From positions 341,725,875 to 341,789,874 of the forward strand of contig JAVHZZ010000003.1 of assembly GCA_036250195.1 (NCBI GenBank): DNA of 64,000 nucleotides, given 5' to 3'. Numbering within the stretch: position 1 is the first letter of the stretch; each line of letters begins with the position of its first letter. The translations under genes and the position numbers were made by a program. This document shows positions 1-10,813 of the stretch, one piece after another. The DNA is from Mixophyes australis. Lineage: Eukaryota > Chordata > Amphibia > Anura > Limnodynastidae. The notes beneath the pieces were generated by a model. It did not search any database. It was not told the DNA's origin and saw only the letters and a list, made by a program, of their open reading frames with translations.

Positions 1-323
1 ACCTTCAAAACTTCTCACCCGGGAGATCCCAGGGGAGAAGTCATGTGACAGGGAGTAGGAGGGGGAGTGGTGACATTGTCGCATCACCAAAGCACCTCCC
101 CCACTACAAAATGCAGAAATTCACAGAATTGCATAATGGGCTTAATGATGCGATTAATCCACGCCCCTGCCATTCAATGCCATGAATTTCTGCAAATCTG
201 GGAGGTTTGTCTACACTTCTGGAATTCCGGGAAGTATGCGAGTATGATACATATTATTACATATATTATATGCAAATGTATACTACATACATTATTTAGA
301 CGTGTATCATAAAATATACTACC

Positions 324-327
<4 letters not shown>

Positions 328-363
<36 letters not shown>
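328..363. repeat. (TA)n microsatellite
   Basis: An uninterrupted run of alternating T and A of about 36 bases. It is the first of seven long (TA)n tracts in the window. Bases 1-327 before it hold no recognisable gene or repeat. Confidence 0.9.
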
Positions 364-368
<5 letters not shown>

Positions 369-424
369 TGGTTTTCAGAAAACCGAGCCTGAGCATCTCT
401 AGTACATATACATATATTAAGACT

Positions 425-705
425 GTAGTTAGTATTGTCGCCTGACAGCTTTAGCCAGTGTACTAACTGTGTGGAGTTTGTGTGCTCTCCCCATGTTTGA
501 GTTGGCTTCCTCTCAGTGTTCCAGTTTCCTTCCACATTTCAAAAACATACTGGTAGGTTAATTGACTTCTGACAAAAATTAATTTTAGTGTGTTGTGGTA
601 AAAGAATTTAGAGTGTAAATTTCATGGACTAATGTGAATGATTAAATAGTCTGTAAAGTGCTACGGAATATGTAGGCGCTATATAAATAAAGGATTATAA
701 GCGAA
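425..705 (+). mobile_element. tRNA-derived SINE copy, diverged
   Basis: This stretch matches, block by block, the better preserved SINE at 56476-56808. It has a GTGTGGAGTTTG block, a pyrimidine-rich block of CTCC repeats, AAAAACATACTGG, and a 3' tail with GCTACGG, GGCGCTATATAAATAAA. The first third (tRNA-like head) is poorly preserved; only a remnant around TTAGTATTGTCGCCTGACAGC-like sequence can be seen near 430-455. The 3' tail is shared with the LINE 3' ends at 25.7 and 52.8 kb. It is an old copy with several small indels. Confidence 0.6.
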
Positions 706-709
706 TAAA

Positions 710-893
710 CACTAAGGGCTAGATTTACTAAGCTGTGGATTTGCAAAAGTGGGGATGTTGCCAATAGCAACCAATCAGATTCTAGCTATCATTTTGTAGA
801 AGGTACTTAATAAATGAGAGCTAGAATCTGATTGGTTTCTATAGGCAACATCCCCACTTTTTCAAACCCGCAGCTTAGTAAATCTGGCCCTAA
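710..893. mobile_element. MITE, PIF/Harbinger-like, foldback
   Basis: The outer ends are inverted repeats: GGGCTAGATTTACTAAGCTG on the left and its near-exact complement on the right. The inner arms (around AACCAATCAGATTCTAGCT and its complement) also pair, so almost the whole 180 bp folds. The element is flanked by TAA on both sides, the 3-bp TWA target duplication expected of PIF/Harbinger elements. It has no coding capacity. A relative with the same internal arms lies at 33059-33236. Confidence 0.7.
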
Positions 894-1344
894 GTATCAA
901 ACAATTATTTATTTCTAGTATATTCAAAACACAGTTTTTGTTTTTCATCATAACATTTCTTCTTATTTCACTTTGTTCTTTGCCTAAATAATATTTTTCA
1001 TTGTTAGTTTATAACTTCTGGGCTACATGCTGGGAAATAAAATCAGCCGTCGGATCACACCTGTTCGCTGCCTGCTGGCCTGGCTGTTACTCACATAAAA
1101 AGTTAATCAGAAATGTTGTTGCATCCCCTCGACTGAGTTGTGAGAGCACCTGTGAAAACTATACCTATTGTTTCAGCTAAATGCATTACATGGTGATAAA
1201 TTAGTGTTAGCAGGAAAAACTGCAGGTTTCTAAAAATAGATGACTAGAATAATGTTGGAATACCAAATGATAGGTATAATTCTTTACTGCCATTAGTGAA
1301 GAATTACTGCAGCTTCATAAAGGTATAATAGCACTTATTGAATC

Positions 1345-1623
1345 TCATCTGAGTCTGTAATCCAATAAAGGAAAATCACCATTTGGTACTTTATAATGTG
1401 GTATGTTTTCTAAAATTAAATAAAATGTGTCACCCATGTTCTCCATGGCTGAACCAATATTTATGAGAATCCAGTATTTCAATTCAGCAGGACCCAGCGA
1501 CATCCTTGAGGCACTAGTGAATTGATAAGCTGCATTGATTATTGATTCAGCCACAAAACGATTGCCTGCACTGTGATAGGAACTTCTGCCATTCTCAGCT
1601 TGAAGGCTGCTCGCACTGACCAC
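1345..1623 (-). other. Open reading frame of unclear status, 92 codons
   Basis: A minus-strand frame with varied, protein-like composition (for example a run reading AESIINAAYQF and LGPAELKYWILINIG) ending in TGA at 1345. I recognise no family. There is no clear polypyrimidine-AG acceptor just upstream and no AATAAA shortly downstream, so it is not supported as an exon. It could be a piece of an unrecognised transposase, a decayed exon, or chance. The flanking 894-1344 and 1624-1640 show nothing else. Confidence 0.15.
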
Positions 1624-1639
1624 TATTGTTTTCCTCCTG

Positions 1640-2275
1640 TCTGCAGCCTGTTGTTAGCCAGCAGTGATTCCGTACCCTTCAACAGTGGGAGGTCACATAA
1701 CCACAATGCATTGGGGCTGGCTGGGAACATGTCTTGGAGCTGCCTTCCTGTCAGAAAATCGAGATGTTTTTCCAGTGGCAGCGTTTTATCAACACTGCTG
1801 ACATTGCTTTATGATTGCTCTATCTCTTGGCTTCTGACCTTTGGATTGATCTTGGAATACTCTTGTCCGCTGCCTGTCCTGACCTTCAGCTAAGTATACT
1901 GGATTGTCTCTGACTGCTGCCTGCCCTGACCGCAGACTAGTTTACTGGATTTTTCTCTGATGGCTGCTATTGTTGACCCGTGCCTTGTTATTTATATTTC
2001 TCCTAGATTGATTTAAGCACCTTTTCTGTCTACGTTCTACCTGCTGTCACTGTATTTGTCATCTGGGACAGTCTGTGTTAGTCACTGCATCTGCCATACT
2101 ACCGTTCCAGTCTACTCCTGGGAATCCTATTATCGGCTATACTGGTCTCCTGTATATCCTCACAGAGCTGGCATATATTTAAGTTCCTACTACAGCAGGA
2201 TAAGTCTTGTGGGCATCCAAGTACCCCTGAACATACAGTGCTTCAATGAGGACCTCGCTTAGCTGGTTCTATGAA
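1640..2275 (+). mobile_element. LTR-derived fragment, possibly Ty3/gypsy R-U5
   Basis: The plus strand carries repeated pyrimidine-rich phrases of the type CTGACTGCTGCCTGCCCTGACC. The LTR at 5420-6223 carries phrases of this type when read in its sense direction (minus). No terminal TG/CA pair, target duplication or polyadenylation signal could be fixed, so boundaries are approximate. The open frames inside are in repeat sequence and are not credited as genes. Confidence 0.3.
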
Positions 2276-3615
2276 CTCTTATGCATAGGGGATGGGTGCA
2301 ATTCAATAGTTCTGGCTCTTTTGTGATACTAAACATTAGCTGATGAACAGCTACTACTTACATTTGCAAAATAGCTGTTTCTGGTACCACAACTAAGTAC
2401 CTCCACTTTACCTCTCTGACCTCGGGAAATTCTTTGCTCTTTAAGTATTCAGCACCACTCAAGGGGCCATGTTTTTAGATTCCCACATATAACAATAGTC
2501 AGCTCGCTGATCTGCAGCTTCTTCTCCCTCCTGTACTCTCATGAGACTCATTTTTCATTAGCAACTCCTGTCCAAAAATGGCGGATCATTTCCTTTTATT
2601 TGTCAAAGCAGACCTATGTTTTCCTCCTTGGATCCATGTATTCTAAATTGACTAATCTTGAGTCAACAGTTATTAAACTGTCCATTGTGCCAGGTTGCAC
2701 TGAACAATAGTCTCTAAATGCAGCTCTTTAGAGTGGAGTTCTCACTAGATTGATTTTCTATTATTTCTTCAATCCCTGGACAGACACATTTGCTCCACAG
2801 AGAGTTAGGAGATACAGTTTTGCATTTTTACAAAATGAGCAGCTTTGTTGTCACAATACGAGTTATTTATTTCGAAATGCAAACTGGCACAGTTCAGGAA
2901 GCAACGGGAACCAATCAACAATTTCTTTTGAATAGTCCATGTAATGAAAGCAAGTGTCTAATTGGCCCAGGTGGGTACTCCTTCCTCTGAGAGTTCAACA
3001 TTCTATTGCACTTGCCAGAGGCAGGGACTGACATCAAATTACATTAATGAAAATTATTGAGCACCTTGTATCTACAGTATGTTATGTTAGTAAGTAATCG
3101 TCTATGGCATTTAGGTTCTGCTGCAGTATTTTAACAGAAAATTGTAACTAAACAGTGTAAAATGCATCAAAGCAACTACTACAGTTTTTAACTACATTTG
3201 CATTATATAACAACTGCGAATAATGGTGGGATTCTAGAATGTACTGTATTGTGTACACTTAAGGTAAATACAATTCTATACAGAGCTCAGCTTTTATTCT
3301 AGCTGATCTTTCTGCTCATGTGACAGATGAGGTCTGCTTAGTAAGTGCTTAAACATTGACAAGTGAATGACATAAACGCAACAGACAAACTTAAAAGCTA
3401 TAATAGTGTGCCGTTGTAAAGACTCTTGACTGCTTTATAGTTATATGTGTACTAGTTTGGGACTTACTGTCATTCAATTTCATTTGTCACTTCAAATCTA
3501 AAGTGGTTTGTGTTTAACAATATTCATATCAACATTTTAATCAACAATGCTACAGTCCTGTAAATAACATCTGTACCTAAAGATAGATATAGAAGCTCGT
3601 GTATATACATGTGCC

Positions 3616-3616
<1 letters not shown>
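2276..3616. other. No gene recognised
   Basis: AT-rich non-coding sequence. Short frames at 2750-2990 have no recognisable domain. No inverted-repeat element with convincing ends was seen. Confidence 0.6.

Positions 3617-3655
<39 letters not shown>
3617..3655. repeat. (TA)n microsatellite
   Basis: Alternating TA with one CA interruption near its left end. It generates an artificial YIYIYI open frame on the minus strand. Confidence 0.9.
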
Positions 3656-3658
<3 letters not shown>

Positions 3659-4083
3659 GCTTGTAGATGATGATAATATTAATAACAATAATAACCACAT
3701 AATTTAAACATGGATGTGTAATACTATGCTTGTACTGAGACATTACCAGTTTTCCATAAAAGTGTTCTAAATCACCCATGGCAGTCAAATCATTGATCAA
3801 AGCAGGCTGGCACTTGGTGGGATGCCGTACCGCCACTTCTCCTACTGCCTTGATTATAAACCTTTGAAATTCCATTCATTTATTTCTTCCATACCGCCTC
3901 TTCTAAACGTGCTCGAAAATATCACATACAAGTCTGGAGCCCTCAAACAGGCCAAATTTATTTTATTTTTTTAGCTAGTTTGAATAATCTGAGTATATAT
4001 AATAGTGCAACCTTTAATATATAAATTATGAATTCTAACATGAATCATATCACCATGACACCTCAACAAGATTCTAGAATAAT

Positions 4084-4134
4084 AGATAGATAGATAGATA
4101 GATAGATAGATTTTAATGGGGGGGGGGGGGGGGG
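4084..4134. repeat. (GATA)n followed by poly-G tract
   Basis: Seven GATA units (4084-4111), TTTTAAT, then 17 consecutive G. A G run of this length is prone to slippage and is a likely sequencing-length uncertainty. Confidence 0.9.
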
Positions 4135-4136
4135 CA

Positions 4137-5419
4137 CAGGCCTTTTCTCCCCATAAAATATTTGATTTAAGCATTTAAGTGTATTTGATTTGTACCTCTG
4201 AACGTGGTGCAACCTGTTTGACTTCAATCTTTTTTCAAAATTCCAGAGAATTTTTGAATTTTTGTACCAATTGAATGAATGGTTCTAGAAATGGTATGCA
4301 GTTGAATGAAGCATTTTTACTCCACTCAAACTGGTACAGAAAGAACTATTGTGTCATAGAGAAAATTTCATACTGTAAATTGAACTTGTTATATATCTGT
4401 ACACAACCAAGTGTACTACTGCAGCCAGCTCACAAAATTCCCCGTTTACATACACCCATGTGCATGTCCATACAATCAGCAGTAACAATGCATAACTAGG
4501 CACATGACATTACTAAAGAGGAGCTGCCTATTTCGTGTGCAAACTTTTCCAGTACTTACACTTCCCCAATATTTGATAAATTATAGATTGAGACATGAAA
4601 AAATAAAAATCAATGACAGATATAAACATTTAACTTACATTAGTGCAGTATGCTTGAACTTACAAAATTATTTTTAAGTTTGCTAATTCTGTTAATAGTT
4701 ATTACCATTGCTAAGAAACTAAAATATTACTACAGCAGTTACCTTGGAATTTTGTCACATTACGGTTCCAGAATACGACCTTCTGTTCTCACATTTTTTT
4801 TTCCTGAAATCAAAAGTGATCAATGGTTTCATAAATTTGATAGAACACATGTCCAATACCCTGCATGTTTCCATTTGGTTAAAAATTCTATATCATCAAT
4901 TTTACACAAGGATGTTTTGATACTTCTGAGATGCCATGATATGACATTAAGCTTGATAGAATTCTCAAATATGATTAACTCATAAATTTGGCATACCTTA
5001 TATCTTAAGTCTTTTTCAAGCTTACAAAGCAGCAACCTTAAGTCATCATCTGCACACTTTAGAGGGATGAATAGATCTCTTGAAGCGATATGTGCTGTAT
5101 AAAATAAATACTATTTTGATCTGCTAGCATTTCACTGCAACTGAAAAAAATATTTAACATAAACCTGCATAGAATAAATATCTGTAGCAGAGCAAATGAA
5201 TGATGAACATTGGGGAAACTAATTATAAGCTTAGGATCACAATTAAGGACAGATCTAGCATTAGGCCAGTGGAGCCAGAGATTGAGAGGCAATTCTTTGC
5301 CTGAACACCACATATATTGATTTTTTTTTCTTTTATCAACTAAGAAATATTAGCTGAGTTAATGAGAAAAATCAACATGTCTGAGAAAGGGATTTAGTCA
5401 ATACATTTTGCTGTGTAAC
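4137..5419. other. No gene recognised
   Basis: AT-rich sequence. The 111-codon frame at 4650-4985 begins with a hydrophobic stretch but has no homology I recognise and is rich in codons expected by chance in AT-rich DNA. Confidence 0.5.
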
Positions 5420-6223
5420 TGTTAGGAACCCCTCCAGCCAGTACAGCAAAACCCGGAGTCTGCTCTGAAGTCTGGTATTCACTGTTGCCCCTAGAGGTGG
5501 GGACAGGCTTGGCTGCAGACAAACAGAGGGTCGAGAGATGTGTACTGACTAAGGAGAACCCAGGAATAGAGTGTCATGGCAGACAGCAGCGTGGGGTCCA
5601 GGCAAGAGTCGGTGCCGGCAGCAGACAACATATCCAAAGAACAAGCCAAGGTCAGGGGTCACAGGCACAGGTTTGGAATCCAGGGACAGGCAAAAGATCA
5701 GGGTCACTAGCAGAGAATCAGAATCCGGGTTCAAGCAGTAGATCAGGGTCAGAGGCACAGGTTCAGAATCCAGGAACAGGCAAGAGTCATACACGGGAAA
5801 TCAATCTTAGTTTAAACACCAAACACAGGGACAAAAAAGCAGGCAGCAGTACTGAACCAGGACGCTATAACTGCCTTAAATAGTACAGATGGCCAATCAG
5901 GACACAGTCCAGAATGTGTCCTCAGCTGCAGTATGATAAATGTGCAGAGCCTGCAGCCAATGGAATAAGCAGAGTGCCAGTGGTAAACTAATCTCTAATC
6001 AGCCTTGCAGGGCTGGCCCTACCTACTCCTGTGCGCACGCGCCCGGCTGTTTGACAGCTGGCCGGGTGCGGCGTCAGTAAGACCAAAGCGTCCCAGTTGT
6101 TGCCCAGGCAACCGGGACACAGAAACCAGAAGTGACGCCCCAGTTGCCGTAGCAACGGCCGGGACGTCACCAGAGGACCCAGGAGAGTCGCGGTGGTGCC
6201 CGCGGCCGCCGCGACCACTAACA
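5420..6223 (-). mobile_element. Solo LTR of a Ty3/gypsy-type retrotransposon
   Basis: The 804-bp segment starts TGTTAG and ends CTAACA, an inverted TG...CA pair. It is flanked on both sides by the identical pentamer GTAAC (5415-5419 and 6224-6228), a perfect 5-bp target duplication. Read on the minus strand it has a TATTTAAG TATA-like box (about 5883-5875), a GC-rich upstream part (5990-6215) and a downstream part built of repeated CTGTGCCTCTGACCCTGATC-like phrases with a period near 92 bp. No internal gag/pol follows, so the internal region was lost by LTR-LTR recombination. Assignment to gypsy rather than another LTR superfamily rests on general appearance. It could be from the same family as the chromovirus pol at 17.8-20.6 kb, but nothing in the sequence proves that. 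Confidence 0.8.
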
Positions 6224-6228
6224 GTAAC

Positions 6229-8283
6229 TGGAGAATGTTGTTTCTAAACAAAGTTAGCGAACGAATGGGGTAGAGCATAGGGTACTATGGGACGTGTGTT
6301 AATAGGCTCTAATGATGTAGGTCTGGCTCTGAAGATAATTCTAATGTGTTATTTAAATTCAAAAATGGTATTCTGAAATGTGAGAGATGTGAAATTCCTG
6401 TGATACAATCTTCTACTTCCTCTGTTTCCTTGCTGTAATGTTCTATATTGTACACACATTTTCCGCATATGGCGGAATTTATAATCTATCAATAGAGCTG
6501 TGACAATGATGGTGTTAGTCCATTCTGCTGGGTGGTATGTTGGAGATATAGCAAGGGAAAGGTCCAAGTGGAACAACAATGGTAGAGGAATTCCACGGGG
6601 AACACTTAAGGCTAAATTCCGCTAGTGAAAAGTGCAAAATTCTGAAGCTAAATGTGGAACAAGGCAAATGTTTCATTGAAAATTTTACTCATCTCAGTAG
6701 GCTCAGTGTAATGGACGCTGGTCCTAAGACCCCTATCCAGTATACCAAAAGAAAAAAACATAACTAAATGCACATATACAATTTTTAAAAAGTAAACGAG
6801 TTTCACGAGTTTATTAAACATAAAACAATATCTTCATTTCTTCTTTCTTGATCCATCACATTTCAAACTGGAAAAATATGTTTAAAAACAGACTTGAAAA
6901 ACTCAAATTACAAACAACACTGACCGACATTAAATGATCAATGCAGGGAGACCACAGGAATCCACTTCACCATCTGCAATTTACCAAACTGGCCACATCC
7001 TCTTTTTTTCCTGCTTTTAATGAAGCCCTTAGAGAGGGTCTGCAATGCATTCCAAAATATACATAGTATGACAGTATCATGAGGCTGGAGGTGTATAGAG
7101 AAACTTAACATCATTATATATATCGAAGCCTTATGAAGCTTATGAATGCCTTTGAATATAATAAAATTATCATACAATGAACATTTTCAAAATGAAGTGC
7201 TGGAAGCATATATAAAAAAGTTATCTTTCAAAACGTCCAGTGTATTTATGTTCATGGAGCTGGACGTGTATAGACTAAAGATACTCATCATCATTATACA
7301 GTGAGACACATTCATTGCTCAGGAGAGACTATTGAATGATAACAGGGTCTTACCTATCAGTTCACGTGAAGTGGAAAGCAGAACTTAATCTAGACTTAAG
7401 ATGTCCTATAAACAGATGTCTGTGCAATATAACTTTATTACCATTTAGTACATTTATCATATAGGGGCCTATAGTATTTAGCAGTGTTATTTTATGTGTA
7501 TGCTCAATAGAACTGAAAATATAAATATTGCAAAACACACACACATGTGTACACTATTAAATATAATATCATGCTGATATTATATAAGACTGTATTTTTT
7601 AATTTGATAAAAGCACAATTTTTATTTAAACAACATAAGGTATTGCTAGATCCCATTGATAAATAATATAATAATATAATATAATAATATAATATATTAA
7701 GAGATAACGATATCATGTTTATATTACATAAGGTCAAAGGCTGTATTTTTTTTAAATCAAATACACCTTTTTTAAATTAAATTAGAATAATATATTAGGG
7801 TATATATATTGGAATATATACAAAATTCTGTAGCAATCACAATTTCATGTTTCGTAGATTGGTCCCAATACACATATCCCTTAAATCCCATCTTCTGGTT
7901 TCCTATCAAGTCTAGGACCAACTACTATGTTGCATAACTTTAACTCCCAGAATTATCGCATTATCACCTCATTCTTTCTCCTGAAGTCTCATACCTTAAT
8001 CTCTTCTCACTCTCTGTCAGTAACCTATTGAATGCGTCAAGTACCTTATCGTCTTACCTTTAAGTCCAAACTAAATACACAACTCATGGATAAAGCATTC
8101 AAATACTCAGTCATACTAGAATCACAACATTTTCCCAGACTCTCCTGCACTCTCCAACCTGTTCTTGTCACTATCATCACCTGTGGCTGCAGGTTTCTTT
8201 AGTTGCGGCTTATCTGGATCCTGAAATGTTGAGGGTCTGTTTGTAAAAAAATATGGGTACATTTAAAAAATTCCAACCAGCCC
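6229..8283. other. No gene recognised
   Basis: Mostly AT-rich non-coding DNA. It includes an (ATAAT)n run near 7664-7700. A pyrimidine-rich stretch at about 7900-8170 resembles a decayed LINE 3' portion but cannot be aligned with confidence to the LINE ends elsewhere in the window. Confidence 0.5.
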
Positions 8284-8489
8284 TGGGGGTAAATGTATGA
8301 GGGTAAATGTATGAATCTCCGGATTCTTCATCTCCGGCGTGTTCAGCCTCTTCAGCACTTAAATTTAAAGCGGCGCTGCATTGTAAAGGGAAACTTCCCT
8401 TTACAATGCAGCGCCGCTTTAAATTTAAGCGCTGAAGAGGCTGAACACGCCGGAGATGAAGAATCCGGAGATTCATACATTTACCCCCT
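8284..8489. mobile_element. Foldback MITE: 186-bp near-perfect palindrome
   Basis: Bases 8301-8393 are the reverse complement of 8394-8486. Over 92-base arms I find one mismatch (A against G in the CAGC(A/G)CTT block) and a two-base centre. The outer end GGGTAAATGTATGAAT occurs once more in tandem at the left (8287-8300), so the left end is slightly duplicated. The terminal GGGGGTAAATGTAT resembles the ends of Harbinger-type frog MITEs. Both long frames here are mirror artefacts of the palindrome. Confidence 0.75.
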
Positions 8490-8519
8490 GGTGTTAAATC
8501 AATAGCACCCACGAGTAAT

Positions 8520-8800
8520 AAATAGGCCTTCCCCCAGCCCCAACATTAAAATAATAGTATTCCCATTTAATAAAAAAACCTATTTCCCTTCCTGCAAACA
8601 GCCCCAACAATAAATTAATAGTATTTGCATTTCATAAATATACCTATTTCCCGCAACCATCACTGCCACTAAATAATTCATAGTCACATTTAATAAAGGG
8701 ACCTCATTCTCCCCAAACTCAGCCCCAAACTCAATAGCCCACAAACCACCCCATATTAAATTAATAGTCCCTACTATTAAACTGCCCCATATCACAAACA
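8520..8800. repeat. Diverged tandem repeat, about 60-bp unit
   Basis: Roughly four decayed copies of a unit containing GCCCCAACATTAAA, TTAATAGTATT and CATTTAATAAA, ending in CCTATTTCCC. Spacing of the CCTATTTCCC block is about 60-65 bp. It merges into the CA/CCCC-rich sequence leading to the minisatellite at 8877. Confidence 0.5.
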
Positions 8801-8876
8801 AACTAGCACCCGATAATTAGCCACTACCTACCTCACACACACTAAATTGCAACAAGCCCCCCTGTGCCATCACACA

Positions 8877-9440
8877 CACATTTTGTGCCCCTTCATCATC
8901 ATCATGCTGTGCCTCCTTATGACCACACTGTGCCCCTTCATCACAACCCATCTGTGCCCCCTTATGATCATACTGCGCCCTCCATGCTACTTTTCCCCCA
9001 TTCATCTGGCCCCCCCTTCATCGCACTGTGCCCCCCTTCTTCATCACCCTGTGCCTCTCTCTCCCTCCCTTCTTCATCATACTGTGCTTCTCTCTCCCCC
9101 TTCTTCTTCACACTGTGACTCTCTCTCCCCCTTTCTTTATCACAATGTGCCTCTCTCCCCCCATCTTCATCACGCTGTGCCTCTCTCTCCCCCTTCTTCA
9201 TCATACTGTGCCTCTCTCTCCCCCCTTCTTCATCACACTGTGCCTCTCTCTCCCCCCTTCTTCATCACACTGTGCCTCTCTCTCCCCCCCCTTCTTCATC
9301 ACACTGTGCCTCTCTCTCCCCCCTTCTTCATCACACTGTGCCTCTCTCTCCCCCCTTCTTCAACACACTGTGCCTCTCTCTGCCCCCTTCTTCATCACAC
9401 GGTGCCTCTCTCTGTCCCCTTCTTCATCACACTGTGCATG
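8877..9440. repeat. Minisatellite, about 31-bp unit
   Basis: From about 9010 the sequence is a clean array of units reading CTTCATCACACTGTGCC then TCTCTCTCCCCC, varying by a few C residues. Before that come older, more diverged copies (8877-9009). The complement contains GGCACAGTGTGATGA, also found inside the hAT element at about 41810, so the two arrays share ancestry. The 221-, 141- and 116-codon frames here are repeat translation, not genes. Confidence 0.85.
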
Positions 9441-9972
9441 GACATATTCGTAGGAGGAAGGAGACCTTATTTCACCTTTGGTTTTTGCAGCCCTTTCTCA
9501 CAGCTACTTTAATCCGGACCTCTTATATGGCCTTGATGAGAGTGGACATTGCCCAGGAAATTCATGTGGAGGATAAAGTGTGGTATCTATATATCGCCAG
9601 TATGAAAGAAGAATCTCTGTAAGCATATAGAGTGAAAGGGGGAGAAATGGTGGCACGCACCTTATGATTGAGGAACCTCTAACCATTTTTTTTCACCGCT
9701 GGCTTTTGAAAGTCCTTTGGAAGAACATTTATATATAACGTATTACACTATATTATTGTATTCCATGTTTTACATGTGCATTGTCCTATCTGGGAGTGTA
9801 CAAGTGAGGCTTTTATCCTATCTCCATGTGCATGACCTTAAGCGCTCATTGCTTGTATCATTTTACACACTACTTTATTTGTTGGACTGAGTGGAATTCA
9901 ATTCATACGTGCTGGGCAGCTCGGGAGGAGCGCTATAATTGAACTGCACTTTTCTACAAATATGTGTGTATA
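9441..9972. other. No gene recognised
   Basis: Unique-looking sequence between the minisatellite and the Helitron. No supported frame or RNA gene. Confidence 0.5.
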
Positions 9973-10124
9973 TCTATAATATAAAAGCCTAGCGTCATGT
10001 GTTAGTCTGTGTGTGGAAAAAAACAAAACAAGCTGCAGCGCCACCTGCTGGGCGGAGTTATACACTGACCTACTAAATTCTTAGCATTATCTAATATATA
10101 AAAGTAAAAGCCTAGCGGCATGTG

Positions 10125-10173
<49 letters not shown>

Positions 10174-10748
10174 CTATTTTCTCAGAAAGGGCTCATCCAA
10201 TTGACCTGAAATTTGGTATACTGACATTATTTGTCAAAAAAATTAGAATAGTGAAGTCAGTTAACTTCCATCATCCCTCTTTCCCCCCGTGGGAGGGGTA
10301 GTAAAGGCTAAATTTACGAGTTGAGGGCTCAAACTCATTTTCGTGAGGTAATTTTACCTCATGAACACACATGTGTAGCCGCGTGTGTTAGTGTGTGTGT
10401 GGAAAAAACTATTTTCTCAGAAAGGGCTCATCCAATTGATCTGAAATTTGGTATACTGACATTATTTGACAAAAAAATTAGAATAGTGAACTCAGTTAAC
10501 TTCCATCATCCCCCTTCCCCCCGTGGGAAGGGTAGTAAAGGCTAAATTTATGAGTTGAGGGGGTCAAACTCATTTTCGTTAGGTAATTTTACCTCATGAA
10601 CACACATTAAAAAGGGCGCTTGCGTCGGGAAGTAACGCTCTTCCCCTGAGGAGGCCTGGGCTAGGGCCAAATGCATGACAAGAACCTTTTTAAGACCTTA
10701 AGTAGCTTGATTTGACTAGAATGCATGAGTATCATGCACGGGTTAACT

Positions 10749-10750
<2 letters not shown>
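9973..10750 (+). mobile_element. Non-autonomous Helitron with internal tandem duplication
   Basis: The 5' end reads TCTATAATATAAAAGCC (Helitrons begin with TC). The 3' end has a GCATGA-GTA-TCATGC hairpin followed by ACGGGTTAACTTG, close to the CTRR terminus rule although CTTG deviates by one base. The flanks are A on the left and T on the right, the A|T insertion site typical of Helitrons, and a (TA)n tract follows directly. A second 5'-like end (TCTAATATATAAAAG) starts at 10090. An internal unit of about 206 bp is tandemly repeated with a 236-bp period (10165-10372 and 10401-10606, from AACTATTTTCTCAG to CATGAACACACAT). A (GT)n run occupies 10127-10167. No Rep/helicase coding is present. Confidence 0.7.

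Positions 10751-10807
<57 letters not shown>
10751..10807. repeat. (TA)n microsatellite
   Basis: About 57 bases of alternating TA directly after the Helitron 3' end; it is probably the target tract. Confidence 0.9.

Positions 10808-10808
<1 letters not shown>

Positions 10809-10813
<5 letters not shown>

Noticed and set aside
296..535. Frame with a YIYIYI run; similar ones at 3537-3875, 26099-26482 and 52605-52817
   Set aside because: Produced by (TA)n microsatellites.
4650..4985. 111-codon frame with N-terminal hydrophobic segment
   Set aside because: No recognisable family; hydrophobic residues are expected from T-rich codons.
5485..5883. 132-codon frame with repeated GSG/NPGTG motifs
   Set aside because: Lies antisense inside the solo LTR and reflects its internal repeats.
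8847..9512. Proline/leucine/histidine/serine-rich 221-codon frame and overlapping frames
   Set aside because: Entirely the translation of the 31-bp minisatellite; all three frames stay open because the unit lacks stops.
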